A DNA stretch of 64,000 nucleotides from Breoghania sp. (GTDB taxonomy: Bacteria > Pseudomonadota > Alphaproteobacteria > Rhizobiales > Stappiaceae), in NCBI RefSeq assembly GCF_030066895.1, contig NZ_JASJAV010000010.1:62001-126000 (forward strand), in the 5' to 3' direction. A program made the translations under genes and the position numbers. Shown here one piece after another: positions 9,790 through 21,430 of the stretch. Below the pieces are notes generated by a model. That model ran no database searches and was not told where the DNA came from. It was given only the letters and a program-made list of their open reading frames with translations. The stretch's first letter is position 1. Each line of letters starts with the position of its first letter.

Positions 9790-10586
9790 TCCGGCGCCCG
9801 GCGGCATTCGCGCTGCTGGTTCTGAGCGTCGTCCCGGCTGCCGGGGCGGCGGGCCTTTCACTTGAGCGCAAGCTGGAAATCCTCGTTCAAAGTTATCCCG
9901 AAACTCTGTCCCACGTGGCGGACGGAAAGCTTTACTTGCGCGACGGCGGCCCGCCCATCGTGATCGATGATGGGCGCACGAAAACCCACGCACAGGCGCT
10001 CGTCGATGCCGATATCAAGGACATGCTCGCGCAGGTCTATCCGCCGGACCCCTGTGCGGGGATGCTCGCGGTCAATTTCGATCCCGGCCGCATTCGCTCT
10101 GAAAAGCTGATGCGGCGCATTTACGGCTCCAGCCGGAAGGCGGTGGTGGCAAAAACAGTGCGTGTCGACTGGTTCGGGCACTCGCTGCTTGTCACCCGCG
10201 TGGAAGGGGCGGCTCAAGCGTTGGAGCGGGTGCGCGCGGACATCGCCCGTTTGCCCGCCCGGATACGCAAACCGGCCATGAAGAGCGCCGGCACCTTCAA
10301 CCGGCGAAAGATTGCGGGCACGGATCGCCTATCCGTCCATAGCTTCGCCGCCGCGATCGATCTCGATACCGATTACGCCGACTATTGGCGCTGGGTGGGT
10401 GGCAAGCCCGGCAACGTGCCGCGCTATGCCAACCGCTATCCTCTGGAGATCGTGGAGGTCTTCGAACGTCACGGTTTCATCTGGGGCGGGCGCTGGTATC
10501 ACTACGACACCATGCATTTCGAATATCGCCCGGAAATGATCGCCATAGCGCGAGCCTCGGGCGCGAATGCCTGCAAGGACCGCTAG
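9786..10586 (+). CDS. M15-family D-alanyl-D-alanine carboxypeptidase-like protein
   Basis: ...SVHSFAAAIDLDTDYADYWRW...FERHGFIWGGRWYHYDTMHFEYRPEM; SxHxxxxAxD and HFE zinc-ligand motifs. Confidence 0.8.
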   Translation: MIRRPAAFALLVLSVVPAAGAAGLSLERKLEILVQSYPETLSHVADGKLYLRDGGPPIVIDDGRTKTHAQALVDADIKDMLAQVYPPDPCAGMLAVNFDPGRIRSEKLMRRIYGSSRKAVVAKTVRVDWFGHSLLVTRVEGAAQALERVRADIARLPARIRKPAMKSAGTFNRRKIAGTDRLSVHSFAAAIDLDTDYADYWRWVGGKPGNVPRYANRYPLEIVEVFERHGFIWGGRWYHYDTMHFEYRPEMIAIARASGANACKDR

Positions 10587-10595
10587 CGCCGCAGC

Positions 10596-11802
10596 TTACT
10601 CGCCTTCCACAGGAGCTCCGAAGATCACCACGGTGGCACAGACGAGGGCGAGCAGCAAAAAACCGACGGCCTTGCGCGGTTGCCTTCCGCGCACCGCACT
10701 CAGACACGCGATCCCGCATTGCAGCGCATAGAACAGTGCAAAGCACCGCGAGTCGAGCGTGATCAGCGAGTAGATATCGGTTTCCCAGGTGATGATCGCG
10801 GCAATGACGGCAATGAGCGGATAGGCGTCGTTCACCCGGATCCGTCCGCCCGCGATGTCGTGCACCAGTCCGCCCGCGCCCAACGTGTCCGCAATCGTCG
10901 CGCTTGACTGGTTGGCCAGCGCCCCGATCATGATAAGGATCGGCAGCATGAGCGAGATCGGCGCCAGCATGTCGACGATCGCGGCGATACCGCCGCCGTT
11001 CCCGCCATTGCCGAGGAGAGGTATCATGGCCGCGAAGAAGGCGAGATAGATGACGCCCACCAGGAATCTGGGCCTGTTGCATGGTGCTCGCGCGCAATTC
11101 CGTCTCATAGGCGTTGCCCAGAAAGTGCGAGGTCTCGAACCCCTGCACGACGATGAGCAGGTCGAGAAAGACCGCCAGGTTCTTCGTCTCGAAATGGCCC
11201 GGGACGGTTGAAACGGTGCCGGTGGCGAGCTCCACGAGCCCGAAGATCGCCAGTCCCGCGATCAGCCCGGCGATGATCGCCATCTTCAGCGAGATGATAT
11301 AGACCTACAGCCGCTCCACGGCCTTGAAGCCGCGCATGAACCCCACGACGCCGATCGGCACCAGGCAGACCGTCACGAAGATCTTGACCACCAGCGGGTC
11401 GGTGACCGCGAAGGGCTTCAGCGCAAAGGAGGCGAAGAGGATGAGGTAGTAGGTGATGGAGACGAAATAGGCGAAGGCCAGGACGAAATGGGACAACCGC
11501 TCCAGGGAGGCGATGCCTAGCGGCCTGCCGGGCTCTTCAAGGAGCGGCTCCACATGGCGGATATTGTGGCGGATCGCGCCGCCGATCAGATAGGCCAGTA
11601 CCAGAAGCCCGGCCATCGGCAGGATGGCCCATGCGCCCGAGAGAGAGCGCAGGATCGGCACCGTGACCAGAAAGCCGGAGCCGATGATGGAGGCAAGCGG
11701 GGTGGCAATGGCGCGCCAGCGCTGGTTCCCGATGAGCCGGGGCAGGGCGAGAACCGCTCCCGCCGCCAGGGTTATGAGAATGGCCGTTGCGCCGATGAGC
11801 AC
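10596..11802 (-). pseudogene. Multi-TM permease-like protein with in-frame TAG and frameshift
   Basis: ...LVVKIFVTVCLVPIGVVGFMRGFKAVERL*VYIISLKMAIIAGLIAGLAIFGLVELATG...; TAG 11305-11307; frameshift near 11080. Confidence 0.7.
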
Positions 11803-11807
11803 AGGCC

Positions 11808-12482
11808 TCAGACCATCATGAACGTCTGCATCAGGCTTTCGAACAGCCGGCGCCCGTCCGTGCCGCCCTGGGCGGGTTCGACCAGATCTTCCGGATGCGG
11901 CATCATGCCGAGCACGTTGCCCGCCGGGCTGACGATGCCAGCGATGTCGTTGATCGAGCTGTTCGGATTGGTGCCCTCCGCATAGCGGAAGACCACGCGG
12001 CCATCGCCTTCCAGACGCTTCAGCGTCTCCGGATCGACGAAATAGTTGCCGTCGTGATGGGCAACCGGGCAGCGCCAGATCTGATCCTTCTCGAAGGCGC
12101 TGGAGAAGGGCGTCTGGGTGTTGACGGTCTGGAGCTTGACCTCCTTGCAGACGAATTTCAGATCCGCATTGCGCATCAACGCGCCGGGCAGCAGGCCCGT
12201 TTCGGTGAGGATCTGGAAGCCGTTGCACACGCCGAGCACCATCTGGCCACCTTCGGCAAACCGGGAAACCTCGGTGAGAATCGGAGAGCGCCCGGCAATG
12301 GCCCCGCAGCGCAGATAGTCGCCGTAGGAGAAGCCACCCGGTAGAACCACCAGGTCGACATTGGGAAGCTCTGTATCCTGATGCCAGACGGCGACCGGCT
12401 TTTCACCGGTGACGAGCTCCAGCGCGTACAGCATGTCGCGGTCGCGATTGGAACCGGGGAAAACGACGACGGCTGATTTCAT
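11808..12482 (-). CDS. purQ: Phosphoribosylformylglycinamidine synthase glutaminase subunit
   Basis: [21 protein letters not shown]...[19 protein letters not shown]... Confidence 0.95.
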   Translation of the reverse strand: MKSAVVVFPGSNRDRDMLYALELVTGEKPVAVWHQDTELPNVDLVVLPGGFSYGDYLRCGAIAGRSPILTEVSRFAEGGQMVLGVCNGFQILTETGLLPGALMRNADLKFVCKEVKLQTVNTQTPFSSAFEKDQIWRCPVAHHDGNYFVDPETLKRLEGDGRVVFRYAEGTNPNSSINDIAGIVSPAGNVLGMMPHPEDLVEPAQGGTDGRRLFESLMQTFMMV

Positions 12483-12506
12483 GGGTCTCACACTTTGAGC
12501 CAGGGG

Positions 12507-12710
12507 CTAGATCATAAAGAAGACGGCAAGAGCTGTGAGCACGGCCGGAAACAGCATGAACACCAGCGCTTTGACGATCAGAAAGCGAACGATGTGGCGT
12601 GTGTCGCCGCCGTTCGCTGCCCTTTCGGTCGCCGGATCGCGGATCTCCGGATCGATGCCCTCAGGCATGTCGGGGCTTGCGCTGTCATTCGGGGCGTCGG
12701 TCATGCGCAT
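12507..12710 (-). CDS. Small membrane protein between purS and purQ
   Basis: Full-length ORF with one TM segment FLIVKALVFMLFPAVLTALAVFF. Confidence 0.6.
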   Translation of the reverse strand: MRMTDAPNDSASPDMPEGIDPEIRDPATERAANGGDTRHIVRFLIVKALVFMLFPAVLTALAVFFMI

Positions 12711-12769
12711 TCCCATTCCGTCTCCGGCCACTCTACACCGCTTTGCTCCGGAATCGAACGCTCGGCCGG

Positions 12770-13009
12770 TCAGATCAGCTCGATGGCGTAATTCTCGATC
12801 ACGGTATTGGCGAGTAGCTTCTCGCACATGTCCTCAAGGTCGGCCTTGGCCTTGGCCTTGTTGGCGCCGTCCAGTTCGATATCGAACACCTTGCCCTGAC
12901 GAACGCCGGCGACGCCGTCGAAGCCCAACGCGCCAAGCGCGCCTTCGATAGCCTTGCCCTGGGGGTTGAGAACGCCGGTTTTCAGCGTGACGGTGACACG
13001 TGCCTTCAT
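12770..13009 (-). CDS. purS: Phosphoribosylformylglycinamidine synthase subunit PurS
   Basis: MKARVTVTLKTGVLNPQGKAIEGALGALGFDGVAGVRQGKVFDIEL... Confidence 0.95.
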   Translation of the reverse strand: MKARVTVTLKTGVLNPQGKAIEGALGALGFDGVAGVRQGKVFDIELDGANKAKAKADLEDMCEKLLANTVIENYAIELI

Positions 13010-13043
13010 GGTGGGTCCTGATACGGTCGGTCGGCAAATAAGA

Positions 13044-13078
13044 AAAACGCCCGTGCCGTTTTCCTGCACGGGCGTTTT
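13044..13078. terminator. Rho-independent terminator or attenuator between purC and purS
   Basis: 13-bp perfect stem AAAACGCCCGTGC / GCACGGGCGTTTT, 9-nt loop; minus-strand transcript ends in a U-rich tract. Confidence 0.85.
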
Positions 13079-13114
13079 AGGGGTTACATCATTGTATGGC
13101 GACTTAACAAGCCG

Positions 13115-13879
13115 CTACTTCACCAGCACCGGGCCGGTGCCGTGGGGACGATCGTTTTCGATCAGGATCCCGAGGCGGCGCGCCACTTCCTGGTAGGCCT
13201 CGACGAGGCCGCCCATGTCGCGACGGAAGCGGTCCTTGTCCAGCTTGTCGTTGGTCTTGATGTCCCACAGACGACATGAGTCGGGGGAAATCTCGTCGGC
13301 GACGACGATGCGCATCATCTCGCCTTCCCACATCCGTCCGCACTCCATCTTGAAGTCGACGAGGCGGATGCCGGCGCCCAGGAACAGGCCCGACAAGAAG
13401 TCGTTGACGCGGATGGCCAGCGCCATGATGTCGTCGATCTCCTGCGGCGTGGCCCAGCCGAAAGCCGTGATGTGCTCTTCGGAGACCATCGGATCGTCGA
13501 GTTCATCGTTCTTGTAGTAGAACTCGATGATGGAGCGGGGCAGTTGCATGCCTTCGTCCAGGCCGAGGCGTTTTGCCAGCGATCCTGCGGCAACGTTGCG
13601 CACCACAACTTCCAGAGGAATGATCTCGACTTCCCGGATGAGCTGCTCGCGCATGTTCAGCCGGCGGATGAAGTGGGTGGGGACGCCGATTGCATTCAGG
13701 TTAGTGAAGACGAATTCTGAAATGCGATTGTTCAGAACTCCCTTACCGTCAATAACCTCATGTTTTTTGGCGTTGAAGGCCGTCGCATCATCCTTGAAAT
13801 GTTGGATAAGCGTGCCGGGCCTCGGTCCCTCATACAGGATCTTAGCCTTGCCTTCATAGATGCGCCGGCGGCGATTCAT
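13115..13879 (-). CDS. purC: Phosphoribosylaminoimidazolesuccinocarboxamide synthase
   Basis: [36 protein letters not shown]... Confidence 0.95.
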   Translation of the reverse strand: MNRRRRIYEGKAKILYEGPRPGTLIQHFKDDATAFNAKKHEVIDGKGVLNNRISEFVFTNLNAIGVPTHFIRRLNMREQLIREVEIIPLEVVVRNVAAGSLAKRLGLDEGMQLPRSIIEFYYKNDELDDPMVSEEHITAFGWATPQEIDDIMALAIRVNDFLSGLFLGAGIRLVDFKMECGRMWEGEMMRIVVADEISPDSCRLWDIKTNDKLDKDRFRRDMGGLVEAYQEVARRLGILIENDRPHGTGPVLVK

Positions 13880-14269
13880 GGGCACATACCGTGGTCTGTT
13901 GAGAAAATCCATTTGCGATGGATACTCCGTTTCCCGCCGGATTTCGCGCTTGTTCTAGGAGCGCGCGAAAGCGGAATCGTGACGTTTCTCCCGCGAGTGA
14001 GGCAGGAACCTACCCGAATTGAGGGGGAAATACAATCGGCAGCAATGTCTTCGTCGCACATGTCGCGAAGGCTGGGGACGTCGCCGATTTAGCCGTCCTG
14101 CGACAGCCGCGCGAGATTTATTTGGGTCCCGCGGAAAGATATGTAAGAGCCGACAATGCAAGGCGTTGTTTACGCGGCCGTAAAAGACCATATTTACATG
14201 CAGGATGCCGTTACCGTAACGGCATTCACCGGCAACCGCTCGCGGCCGGTCTCAGGGCAGGAGAAGACC

Positions 14270-14593
14270 ATGAGCACGTTTAACAAGCGCGAGGACGCGT
14301 TCGAAAATCGATACGTCAACGATGAGGAAATGCAGTTCAAGGCCATGGCGCGCCGCAATCGGTTGCTGGGGCAATGGGCTGCGGAGAAGATGGGTGTGAC
14401 CGGCGAAGAGGCGGTCGAATACGCCAAGACGGTCGTGCGCGCTGATCTCGAGGAGCCGGGCGAGGAGGACGTGTTCCGCAAGATCCGTTCCGATTTCGAC
14501 GCGGCGAAGGTGGAGCAGTCAGATCATCAGATCCGTCGCACGATGGAAGAGCTGATGAGTGAAGCGATCGCGCAGGTCAAAGGCGAGTCGTGA
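14270..14593 (+). CDS. DUF1476 family protein (F1Fo-ATPase zeta-type inhibitor in Paracoccus)
   Basis: MSTFNKREDAFENRYVNDEEMQFKAMARRNRLLGQWAAEKMGVTGEEAVEYAKTV... Confidence 0.85.
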   Translation: MSTFNKREDAFENRYVNDEEMQFKAMARRNRLLGQWAAEKMGVTGEEAVEYAKTVVRADLEEPGEEDVFRKIRSDFDAAKVEQSDHQIRRTMEELMSEAIAQVKGES

Positions 14594-14616
14594 TCGTTTT
14601 CTAGCCGATCCGTTCG

Positions 14617-14650
14617 GGCCGTTCCGCCGAAGGGTGGAGCGGCCTTTTTG
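14617..14650 (+). terminator. Rho-independent terminator after the DUF1476 gene
   Basis: GGCCGTTCCGCC-GAAG-GGTGGAGCGGCC then TTTTTG. Confidence 0.75.
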
Positions 14651-14756
14651 TTTGCGCTATCAGTCGTCATTAATGTTTCAGTTTCCGGCGGGAGTTCGGC
14701 TGTTCGCTGGGCGCGGCGGGAAGTCGGCTGTGTGACGGCCTTTGAGAAGAACAATC

Positions 14757-15536
14757 ATGATTGAGCCTGCGATGACGCTTGCGAACCGGCTGCGGGCCGG
14801 CGATACGATCGTAACCGCCTGGTCGATGATGCCGGACCGCGAACTGCCGCAGGAACTGGTGCGTGCAGGCTATCAGGCGGTGACGCTCGACATGCAGCAC
14901 GGCCGCCACGACTACGCATCCGTGCGCGATGCCATTTCTGCGATCCTGCAGGCGGGCGGTCATCCCGTCGCGCGCATTCCCGTGGGTGAATTCGCAACCG
15001 CCAGCCGGCTGCTGGATGCGGGGGCAGAAGCCGTCATCGCGCCGATGATCGGCTCCGCCGCGGAGGCCGAGGACTTCGTCTCCTACATAAAGTATCCCCC
15101 GATGGGCACGCGAAGCTGGGGCCCGATTCGCGCCATGGAACTGCACGGCGTGAGCGAGGCGCAGGCCTATCTCATGAGCGCGGATGCCGAAACGGTTGGC
15201 TTCGGCATGATCGAAACGCGCTCCGCGCTGGAGGTGGTCGACGAGATCGTCGCCATGGACGGACTGGACGGGGTCTTCGTCGGCCCTGCGGATCTCTCCA
15301 TCGCGCTTTCCGACGGCGCGCGCTGCGATCCCGGCGGGGACGAGGTGCAGGAAGCGGCGGCCCGGATCGCGGCGTCCGCGCGCGAGGCGGGCAAGCTGGC
15401 GGGCATCTACTGCAATACGCTGGAAGCTGCGAATGTTGCACGAGCCATGGGCTTCACCTTCATCTCCTGGGCGAATGACAGCTCCATCATCCGGGCAGGG
15501 GTGTCGGCGATACTCGACCCGTTCCAGAACGCCTAG
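14757..15536 (+). CDS. HpcH/HpaI aldolase/citrate lyase family protein
   Basis: LVRAGYQAVTLDMQHGRHDYASVRDAISAI...GFGMIETRSALEVVDEIVAMDGLDGVFVGPADLSIAL. Confidence 0.85.
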   Translation: MIEPAMTLANRLRAGDTIVTAWSMMPDRELPQELVRAGYQAVTLDMQHGRHDYASVRDAISAILQAGGHPVARIPVGEFATASRLLDAGAEAVIAPMIGSAAEAEDFVSYIKYPPMGTRSWGPIRAMELHGVSEAQAYLMSADAETVGFGMIETRSALEVVDEIVAMDGLDGVFVGPADLSIALSDGARCDPGGDEVQEAAARIAASAREAGKLAGIYCNTLEAANVARAMGFTFISWANDSSIIRAGVSAILDPFQNA

Positions 15537-15720
15537 GCAAGTTCGCGAATCTTCCTGTGCGGCGAGTTGTCTTGTCTGGAGATTGAAGAATTTCAATGAG
15601 CGAATATGATCACTCCCGGAAGTTGTAAAGTGGTCGGCTGAAGCGGCCGAAATCGCATGCTCGCGGGCGGTGCGCTTCTGCTGAGATCGATGGTTTCCCA
15701 ATTGCGAGGGGCATCGGATC

Positions 15721-15939
15721 ATGTGGAAGCTTTCCGTCATCATCTTCATCATCGCCGTCCCCGCGCTCGCCGGTATCGGTGCGTTGGTGCCGCTCACCGT
15801 TTTCGGCGTCGGCCAGATCGATGCGCGCGCCATGCTGGCGGCTATCGCGCTGGGCGTCATGATCGCGCTTCCGGTCAGCTATTGGGTGGCAAAGCGGATC
15901 TCGACTCTGGTTAATCCGCACCGCGGTCATCCGGCCTGA
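15721..15939 (+). CDS. Small two-TM hypothetical protein
   Basis: MWKLSVIIFIIAVPALAGIGALVPLTVFG... Confidence 0.5.
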   Translation: MWKLSVIIFIIAVPALAGIGALVPLTVFGVGQIDARAMLAAIALGVMIALPVSYWVAKRISTLVNPHRGHPA

Positions 15940-16127
15940 ACAGGCTCTGAGGTCAGGACGAAATCCCCGACCCATAGGGAAGGGGGCTTCGCGGTCCCTG
16001 TCTTATGGGCTGCGCCCCCCTCGTCATGTACTGTTGTGCAGCTCGTACACCCTGTCCGAGATACAAACTCTTTTCCCTGATGCGCATGTCATGTGCTTAT
16101 AACATTGGCAGCATCAGGAGTACGTTC

Positions 16128-17003
16128 ATGACCTCTATCGAAAAAGCCGGAACCTTTGCTTTGGGCGACCGGACGGTGAAGCGCATCGGGTACGGTGCGA
16201 TGCAGCTCGCAGGTCCCGGCGTTTTCGGTCCCCCGAAGGACCGTGATGCGGCTGTCGCCGTTTTGCGCGCGGCGGTGGAACTGGGCGTCGATCACATCGA
16301 CACCAGCGATTTCTACGGCTCGCACGTCACCAACCAGATCATTCGCGAAGTGCTTCATCCCTATCCCGACGATCTCGTCATCGTCACCAAGATCGGGTCT
16401 TTGCGCGGGGATGACGGGTCCTGGGACGCGGCCTTTTCCGCCGAGGAGTTGACGCAGGCGGTTCACGACAATCTGCGCAATCTCGGCCTGGACGTGATGG
16501 AGGTCGTGAACTTGCGTCTCATGTTCGATCCCAATGTGCCCGCCGAAGGTCCGATCGAGGAGCCGCTGACGGCCCTGGCCGAGTTGCAGCGCAAGGGGCT
16601 CGTCAAGCATATCGGCCTTTCGCACGCCACGTCCCGTCAGGTGGCGGACGCGCGCAAGATCTGCGACATCGTCTGCGTGCAGAACATGTACAACGTCGCC
16701 ATCCGCAACGACGATCCGCTGATCGACGAGATGGCGGCAGCTGGCACGCCGTTCGTGCCGTATTTCCCGCTGGGCGGTTTCACGCCGTTGCAGTCGGAGA
16801 TGCTGAACGCGGTGGCAAAACGGCTCGGCGCCACGCTGATGCAGGTGGCGCTCGCCTGGCTGCTGCGTCGTTCGCCCAACATTCTGGCGATCCCCGGCAC
16901 GTCCTCCATCGTGCATCTGAAGGAGAACATCGCCGCCGCAGAGCTTGAGTTGCCGGACGATGCGATGAGCGAACTGGACGCCATCGGCAAGAAGTCCGCG
17001 TAG
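16128..17003 (+). CDS. Aldo/keto reductase
   Basis: RIGYGAMQLAGPGVFGPPKD...VDHIDTSDFYGSHVTNQIIREVL...; intact to TAG. Confidence 0.85.
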   Translation: MTSIEKAGTFALGDRTVKRIGYGAMQLAGPGVFGPPKDRDAAVAVLRAAVELGVDHIDTSDFYGSHVTNQIIREVLHPYPDDLVIVTKIGSLRGDDGSWDAAFSAEELTQAVHDNLRNLGLDVMEVVNLRLMFDPNVPAEGPIEEPLTALAELQRKGLVKHIGLSHATSRQVADARKICDIVCVQNMYNVAIRNDDPLIDEMAAAGTPFVPYFPLGGFTPLQSEMLNAVAKRLGATLMQVALAWLLRRSPNILAIPGTSSIVHLKENIAAAELELPDDAMSELDAIGKKSA

Positions 17004-17061
17004 AAATAGTTTTGAAAAAGGTGTGCCGCGGAACCGTCAAGAACGGCCCCGCAGCCTCCGG

Positions 17062-18668
17062 TCAGCGCAGATAGGCCTCGCCCGGAGCTTCATAGTCCGG
17101 CTTCGGCGCGTCCCAGCATTCGAAGTTCGCGGCATCGGTTTCGTCACCGGTACCGGTGTAGAATGCCTGTTGTGGATAGGGGCAGTGCGGCCGCGTGAAC
17201 GTGACCTCCGCGTTCGCGTCATTGCCCGCATGGTGCACGGCCATGATCCGTGACGGTGCCTCGCCGTTCTCAACCCAGGCTTCGATCAACAATTGCCGAT
17301 CCATGGTGTCGGCACCCTGGTCGCCGTTGCAGTGCTCCACGCCCGGCATCAGGAACAGCCGATAGAAGTCGCCGGTGTCACCCAGCTTCTTCTGCGCCCG
17401 ATCGAAGTTAGGTGATGGAATCGAGCGCCAGCACCACCGGGTCCGACAATCCGTGGTAGTGCAGCATCTTGCCGCCCGCCGCCTTGAAGCGCGAGAGGTC
17501 GGCGTTCATCGCATTGACCGTGTCGGCGATGCAGTCATCGAGGCGCTGTATGTCCATCGACAGATCCAGATCCCACCACGACCACTGCGGATCGTCGAAG
17601 CCCCAGACCTGCCAGAAGCTCACCCGCACGGGCTGATGAATGTTGCCGAAATCGGCCCAATATACAAGACCCAGCCGGGCTTGCTCTCGACCTTGATGGC
17701 GTTTTCCGAGCCGACCGGCCAGCCGTAATAAATCCGTTCGGCGGCCTGGGGATTGCAGACGCCGTCATACATCTTGGCCAGCGCGTCGACCTCTGCTTGC
17801 GTGAAGCAGTCTTCTCCGTCCTCGCAGACGAGCGCCTGGAGGTCCGGCTTGCACGACAGCGGCTCGTTCAGGAACGCATCGGAGGCAAGCCCGCCCGCGT
17901 TGCTTGCGCGCTGTGCCTTGCACTGCTTGAAGATCGCTTTGGCAACCGTGGGCATCTTCTGGTTTGGGATGATCTGCTCGGCATTGTTGCTGTGCTCGTG
18001 ATTGGCCAGATAGAGCCAGAGGAACCCGGCATTCAGATGGGTGTGGTTGTTGCCCGGCGCTCCCCGGCAAGAATTACGTTGAAGTCCTCCGGATAGCGCT
18101 GCGCCTTGCTGAAGGCCTGCTGACCGCCGGTCGAGCAGTCGTCGAAATAGGAGTAGTTAGGCCCCTTGCCATAGTAGGCGGCAATCGCGGCCTTGCCGCG
18201 CAGCGCGGTCTCATGAACCGCACGGTGGGCCCAGTCGACGATAGCCTCCGGATGTCCTTTGCCGAAGATCGGATCGTTGCCCTCATGTCCGGTATCGGTG
18301 AGCGCGACCGCATAGCCTTTCGAAAGCGCACGCTCGGCCTTGTCATAGGATATCTTCGAGCTGTAGCCGCCATTGCCGAACATCAGGAGCCGTCCGTTCC
18401 AGTCCTTTTCCGGCAGCCAGATCTCGAAGCCGATCCGGGCACCTTCCACCGGAGATGCCGTGCCCGTCGCCCGACAGAAGGGCGGGACTTCGGCCGTGAG
18501 CTTGCCACCGACGGTATCCGGATCAAGTTCCAGGATGAGTTCGGCGACAGTCTCGGTGGTCTCGTTGTTGAGAGCTAGACTGACCTCATCGCAGAAATCG
18601 CCGTCTGCCAGTGCGAGTGCCGCTCCTGTCACCAACAGTAGAGCAAGCAAAGCTGTTGATTTTACCAT
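17062..18668 (-). pseudogene. Tannase/feruloyl esterase family protein, multiple frameshifts
   Basis: ...FGNGGYSSKISYD...FDDCSTGGQQAFSKAQRYPEDFNVILAG... then ...CEDGEDCFTQAEVDALAKMYDG... then ...MLHYHGLSDPVV... then ...LFLMPGVEHCNGDQGAD..., in several frames. Confidence 0.85.
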
Positions 18669-19010
18669 GCATCATACCTTTCCAAGCTCGCCGCATTGGA
18701 TCGCGGCGCCACCCGCATCGCGGGTCCGGCAAGGCGCTCGACCATTGCGGCATGTAATTGAAATAAATGACAGATATGCGCCAGGTCAGAAGGCGAAATA
18801 TCACCTTCCGGAGGCGTGAACGTTTGGACTTTCGGCAATATTCCGTGTCTTCCGTGGTCTTGGTCGTAAGGAACCTCGAAGCAGAAATGCTCAACCCCAC
18901 GGCATGGTGCGTGGAAATACGTCGACGCGGGAAGGGACGTTACGACCCGTTGCCGTCGTCTTCCCGTCAGGGCGGCGTTTATCCGTCGCACGCGGCTGCC
19001 GATATCGTGC

Positions 19011-19560
19011 TTATCCTAGCCGCGACATGAACCTGGCGAAGGACAACAACCCTTCCGGCCACGGGCCCTGACCGCTGTCGGCGTTGATGTGGCCGGCCTC
19101 TCCCGCATCTTCGAACTTCGCGCCCCACTGGTTGGCGATCGTCTCCGACCGGGTCCATGCGGCGTGCGGATCGTTGCGGCTGGCAACCATCACCGTCTCG
19201 AAGGGCAGGGGCTCGCGCGGGATGGGCGCGAAGTTGTGGGTTTCGGGGGAGGAGCGCGTCGTGTCCTCCACATCCGCCATGGCGACGAGATAGGCGCCGA
19301 CGACCTTGCCCGGTTCGAACTCCGGTGCGGCATGGGCAACCATTACGACGCCCAGCGAATGCGCCACCAGCACCACCGGGCGCTCAGCCGCGTTGACGGC
19401 CCGCACCAGCCGTTCCCGCCAGTCGGCGAGATGCGGCCGCTCCCAGTTTCCCATATCCACACATTTTGCCGTCGACAGCTTTTGCTGCCAGCGCGTCTGC
19501 CAGTGGTCGGGACCAGAATTGCGGAGCCCGGGGACGATAAGAATATCGACTTGGGAGGTT
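19011..19560 (-). pseudogene. RBBP9/YdeN-type serine hydrolase, no in-frame start codon found
   Basis: SQVDILIVPGLRNSGPDHWQTRWQQKL...VVLVAHSLGVVMVAHAA...DAGEAGHINADSGQGPWPEGL. Confidence 0.7.
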
Positions 19561-19946
19561 TCATGAGGTTGATAATGTCTGTCGGGACATTGTTCCCAGA
19601 TGTGTGACCTTGAAGCCGTCGACGCTCTTCAGGCCGAAGCCGAACATGCGGTCGAACCCGATATGTCCGAACCAGATGATCGCGCAGGAGACCATCACGG
19701 GCAGGCCCAGCAGGATCCCGGCAATCGCGATGAGCGCCGGTACGATATAGGCGTGTCCGAGATTGTAGACGAGCGCGCCGATACGGGCGTTCACGGCGTA
19801 GCCGAGCATGGATAGATCCGGCACGAAGAACAGCACCACGAACAGCCACCACGATGCGCCCGCCGCATGATAGCAGGCAAGGGAGGTCAGGAAGATGGCC
19901 AACCTTCGAGCCTGAGCCAGGTGAATAGCGTGCGCTGGTCCGACAT
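19561..19946 (-). pseudogene. DUF4260 membrane protein, 5' frameshift
   Basis: MSDQRTLFTWLRLEG(fs)LAIFLTSLACYHAAGASWWLFVVLFFVPDLSMLGYAVNARIGALVYNLGHAY... Confidence 0.75.
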
Positions 19947-20016
19947 TCTGCAGTTTCTCGTCTCGTGAGGACCCGCCGCAAATGTCGGCTCCGCCTCTGG
20001 CACCTGGTGTCGAGGC

Positions 20017-21345
20017 TTACGCCTCGCCGAAAACCCGCTTGAAGATCGTGTCCACGTTCTTGGTGTGGTAGCCGATATCGAAGCGCTCGCGGACTTCCTC
20101 CTCGGAGAGATAGAACCGCACGTCCTTATCGGCCAGCAGCTCTTCCAGGAAATCGACCGTGGCCGAACCGGAGACGTGGTAGCTGTCCCACACCTTCATG
20201 GCGTTGCGCTGGACGAGGCGATAGGCATCCTCGCGCGAGCAACCGGCCTGGGTCAGCGCCAGCAGGATGCGCTGGGAATGAACGAGCCCGCCGAGCCGGT
20301 CCATGTTGCCCTTCATGCGCTCGGGATAGACCAGCAGCTTGTCGACGACGCCGGTCAGACGCACCAGCGAGAAATCGAGGGTCACGGTGGCATCCGGGCC
20401 GATCATCCGTTCCACGGAAGAGTGCGAAATATCGCGCTCATGCCACAGCACCATGTTCTCCATCGCGGGGATGGCATAGGAGCGCACCATGCGGGTCAGG
20501 CCGGTGAGGTTTTCGCTGAGCACCGGGTTGCGCTTGTGTGGCATGGCCGAGGAGCCCTTCTGACCAGGCGAGAAATATTCCTCCGCCTCCAGAACCTCGG
20601 TGCGCTGCAGGTGGCGGATCTCGACGGCCAGGCGCTCAACGGAAGAGGCGATGACGCCGAGCGTCGCGAAGAACATCGCATGCCGATCGCGCGAGATGAT
20701 CTGGGTGGAGACGGGCTCGACGCTCAGCCCCATTTCCTTGGCGACGTGCTCTTCCACGCGCGGGTCGATATTGGCGAAGGTGCCGACGGCGCCCGAAATG
20801 GCGCAGGTCGCGATATCCTTGCGCGCGGCGACCAACCGCTCGCGGTTGCGGGCGAATTCCGCATAGGCCTCGGCGAGCTTCAGTCCGAAGGTGATGGGCT
20901 CTGCGTGAATGCCGTGCGAACGGCCGACGGTGACCGTGTTCTTGTGCTCCATCGCGCGGCGCTTCAGCGCCTCAAGCAGCTTGTCGAGATCGGCGATCAG
21001 CAGGTCGGCAGCGCGCGAAAGCTGGACGGCGAGGCAGGTGTCGAGCACATCGGAAGACGTCATGCCCTGATGGACGAAGCGCGCCTCGGGGCCGACGATC
21101 TCGGCCAGATGCGTGAGGAAGGCGATGACGTCGTGCTTGGTCTCGTGCTCGATCTCGTCGATGCGGCCGATGTCGAAGGTGGCGTTCCCGACCTTGTCCC
21201 AGATGGTCTTCGCCGCTTCCTTGGGGATCACGCCCAACTCCGCCAGCGCATCGGTGGCGTGCGCCTCAATCTCGAACCAGATACGGAACTTGGCTTCCGG
21301 CGACCAGATGGAGGTCATGTCGGAACGGGAATAGCGCGGGATCAT
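20017..21345 (-). CDS. purB: Adenylosuccinate lyase
   Basis: MIPRYSRSDMTSIWSPEAKFRIWFEIEAHATDALAELG...GSSAMPHKRNPVLSENLTGL. Confidence 0.95.
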   Translation of the reverse strand: MIPRYSRSDMTSIWSPEAKFRIWFEIEAHATDALAELGVIPKEAAKTIWDKVGNATFDIGRIDEIEHETKHDVIAFLTHLAEIVGPEARFVHQGMTSSDVLDTCLAVQLSRAADLLIADLDKLLEALKRRAMEHKNTVTVGRSHGIHAEPITFGLKLAEAYAEFARNRERLVAARKDIATCAISGAVGTFANIDPRVEEHVAKEMGLSVEPVSTQIISRDRHAMFFATLGVIASSVERLAVEIRHLQRTEVLEAEEYFSPGQKGSSAMPHKRNPVLSENLTGLTRMVRSYAIPAMENMVLWHERDISHSSVERMIGPDATVTLDFSLVRLTGVVDKLLVYPERMKGNMDRLGGLVHSQRILLALTQAGCSREDAYRLVQRNAMKVWDSYHVSGSATVDFLEELLADKDVRFYLSEEEVRERFDIGYHTKNVDTIFKRVFGEA

Positions 21346-21430
21346 CGGCGCGGGCCTCATTTAAGGAAAAAGGGGAGGATGGCCGCCCTCTAGCAGGAAA
21401 TGGGGAGGATCACAATTGGCTGGGCGCTAT

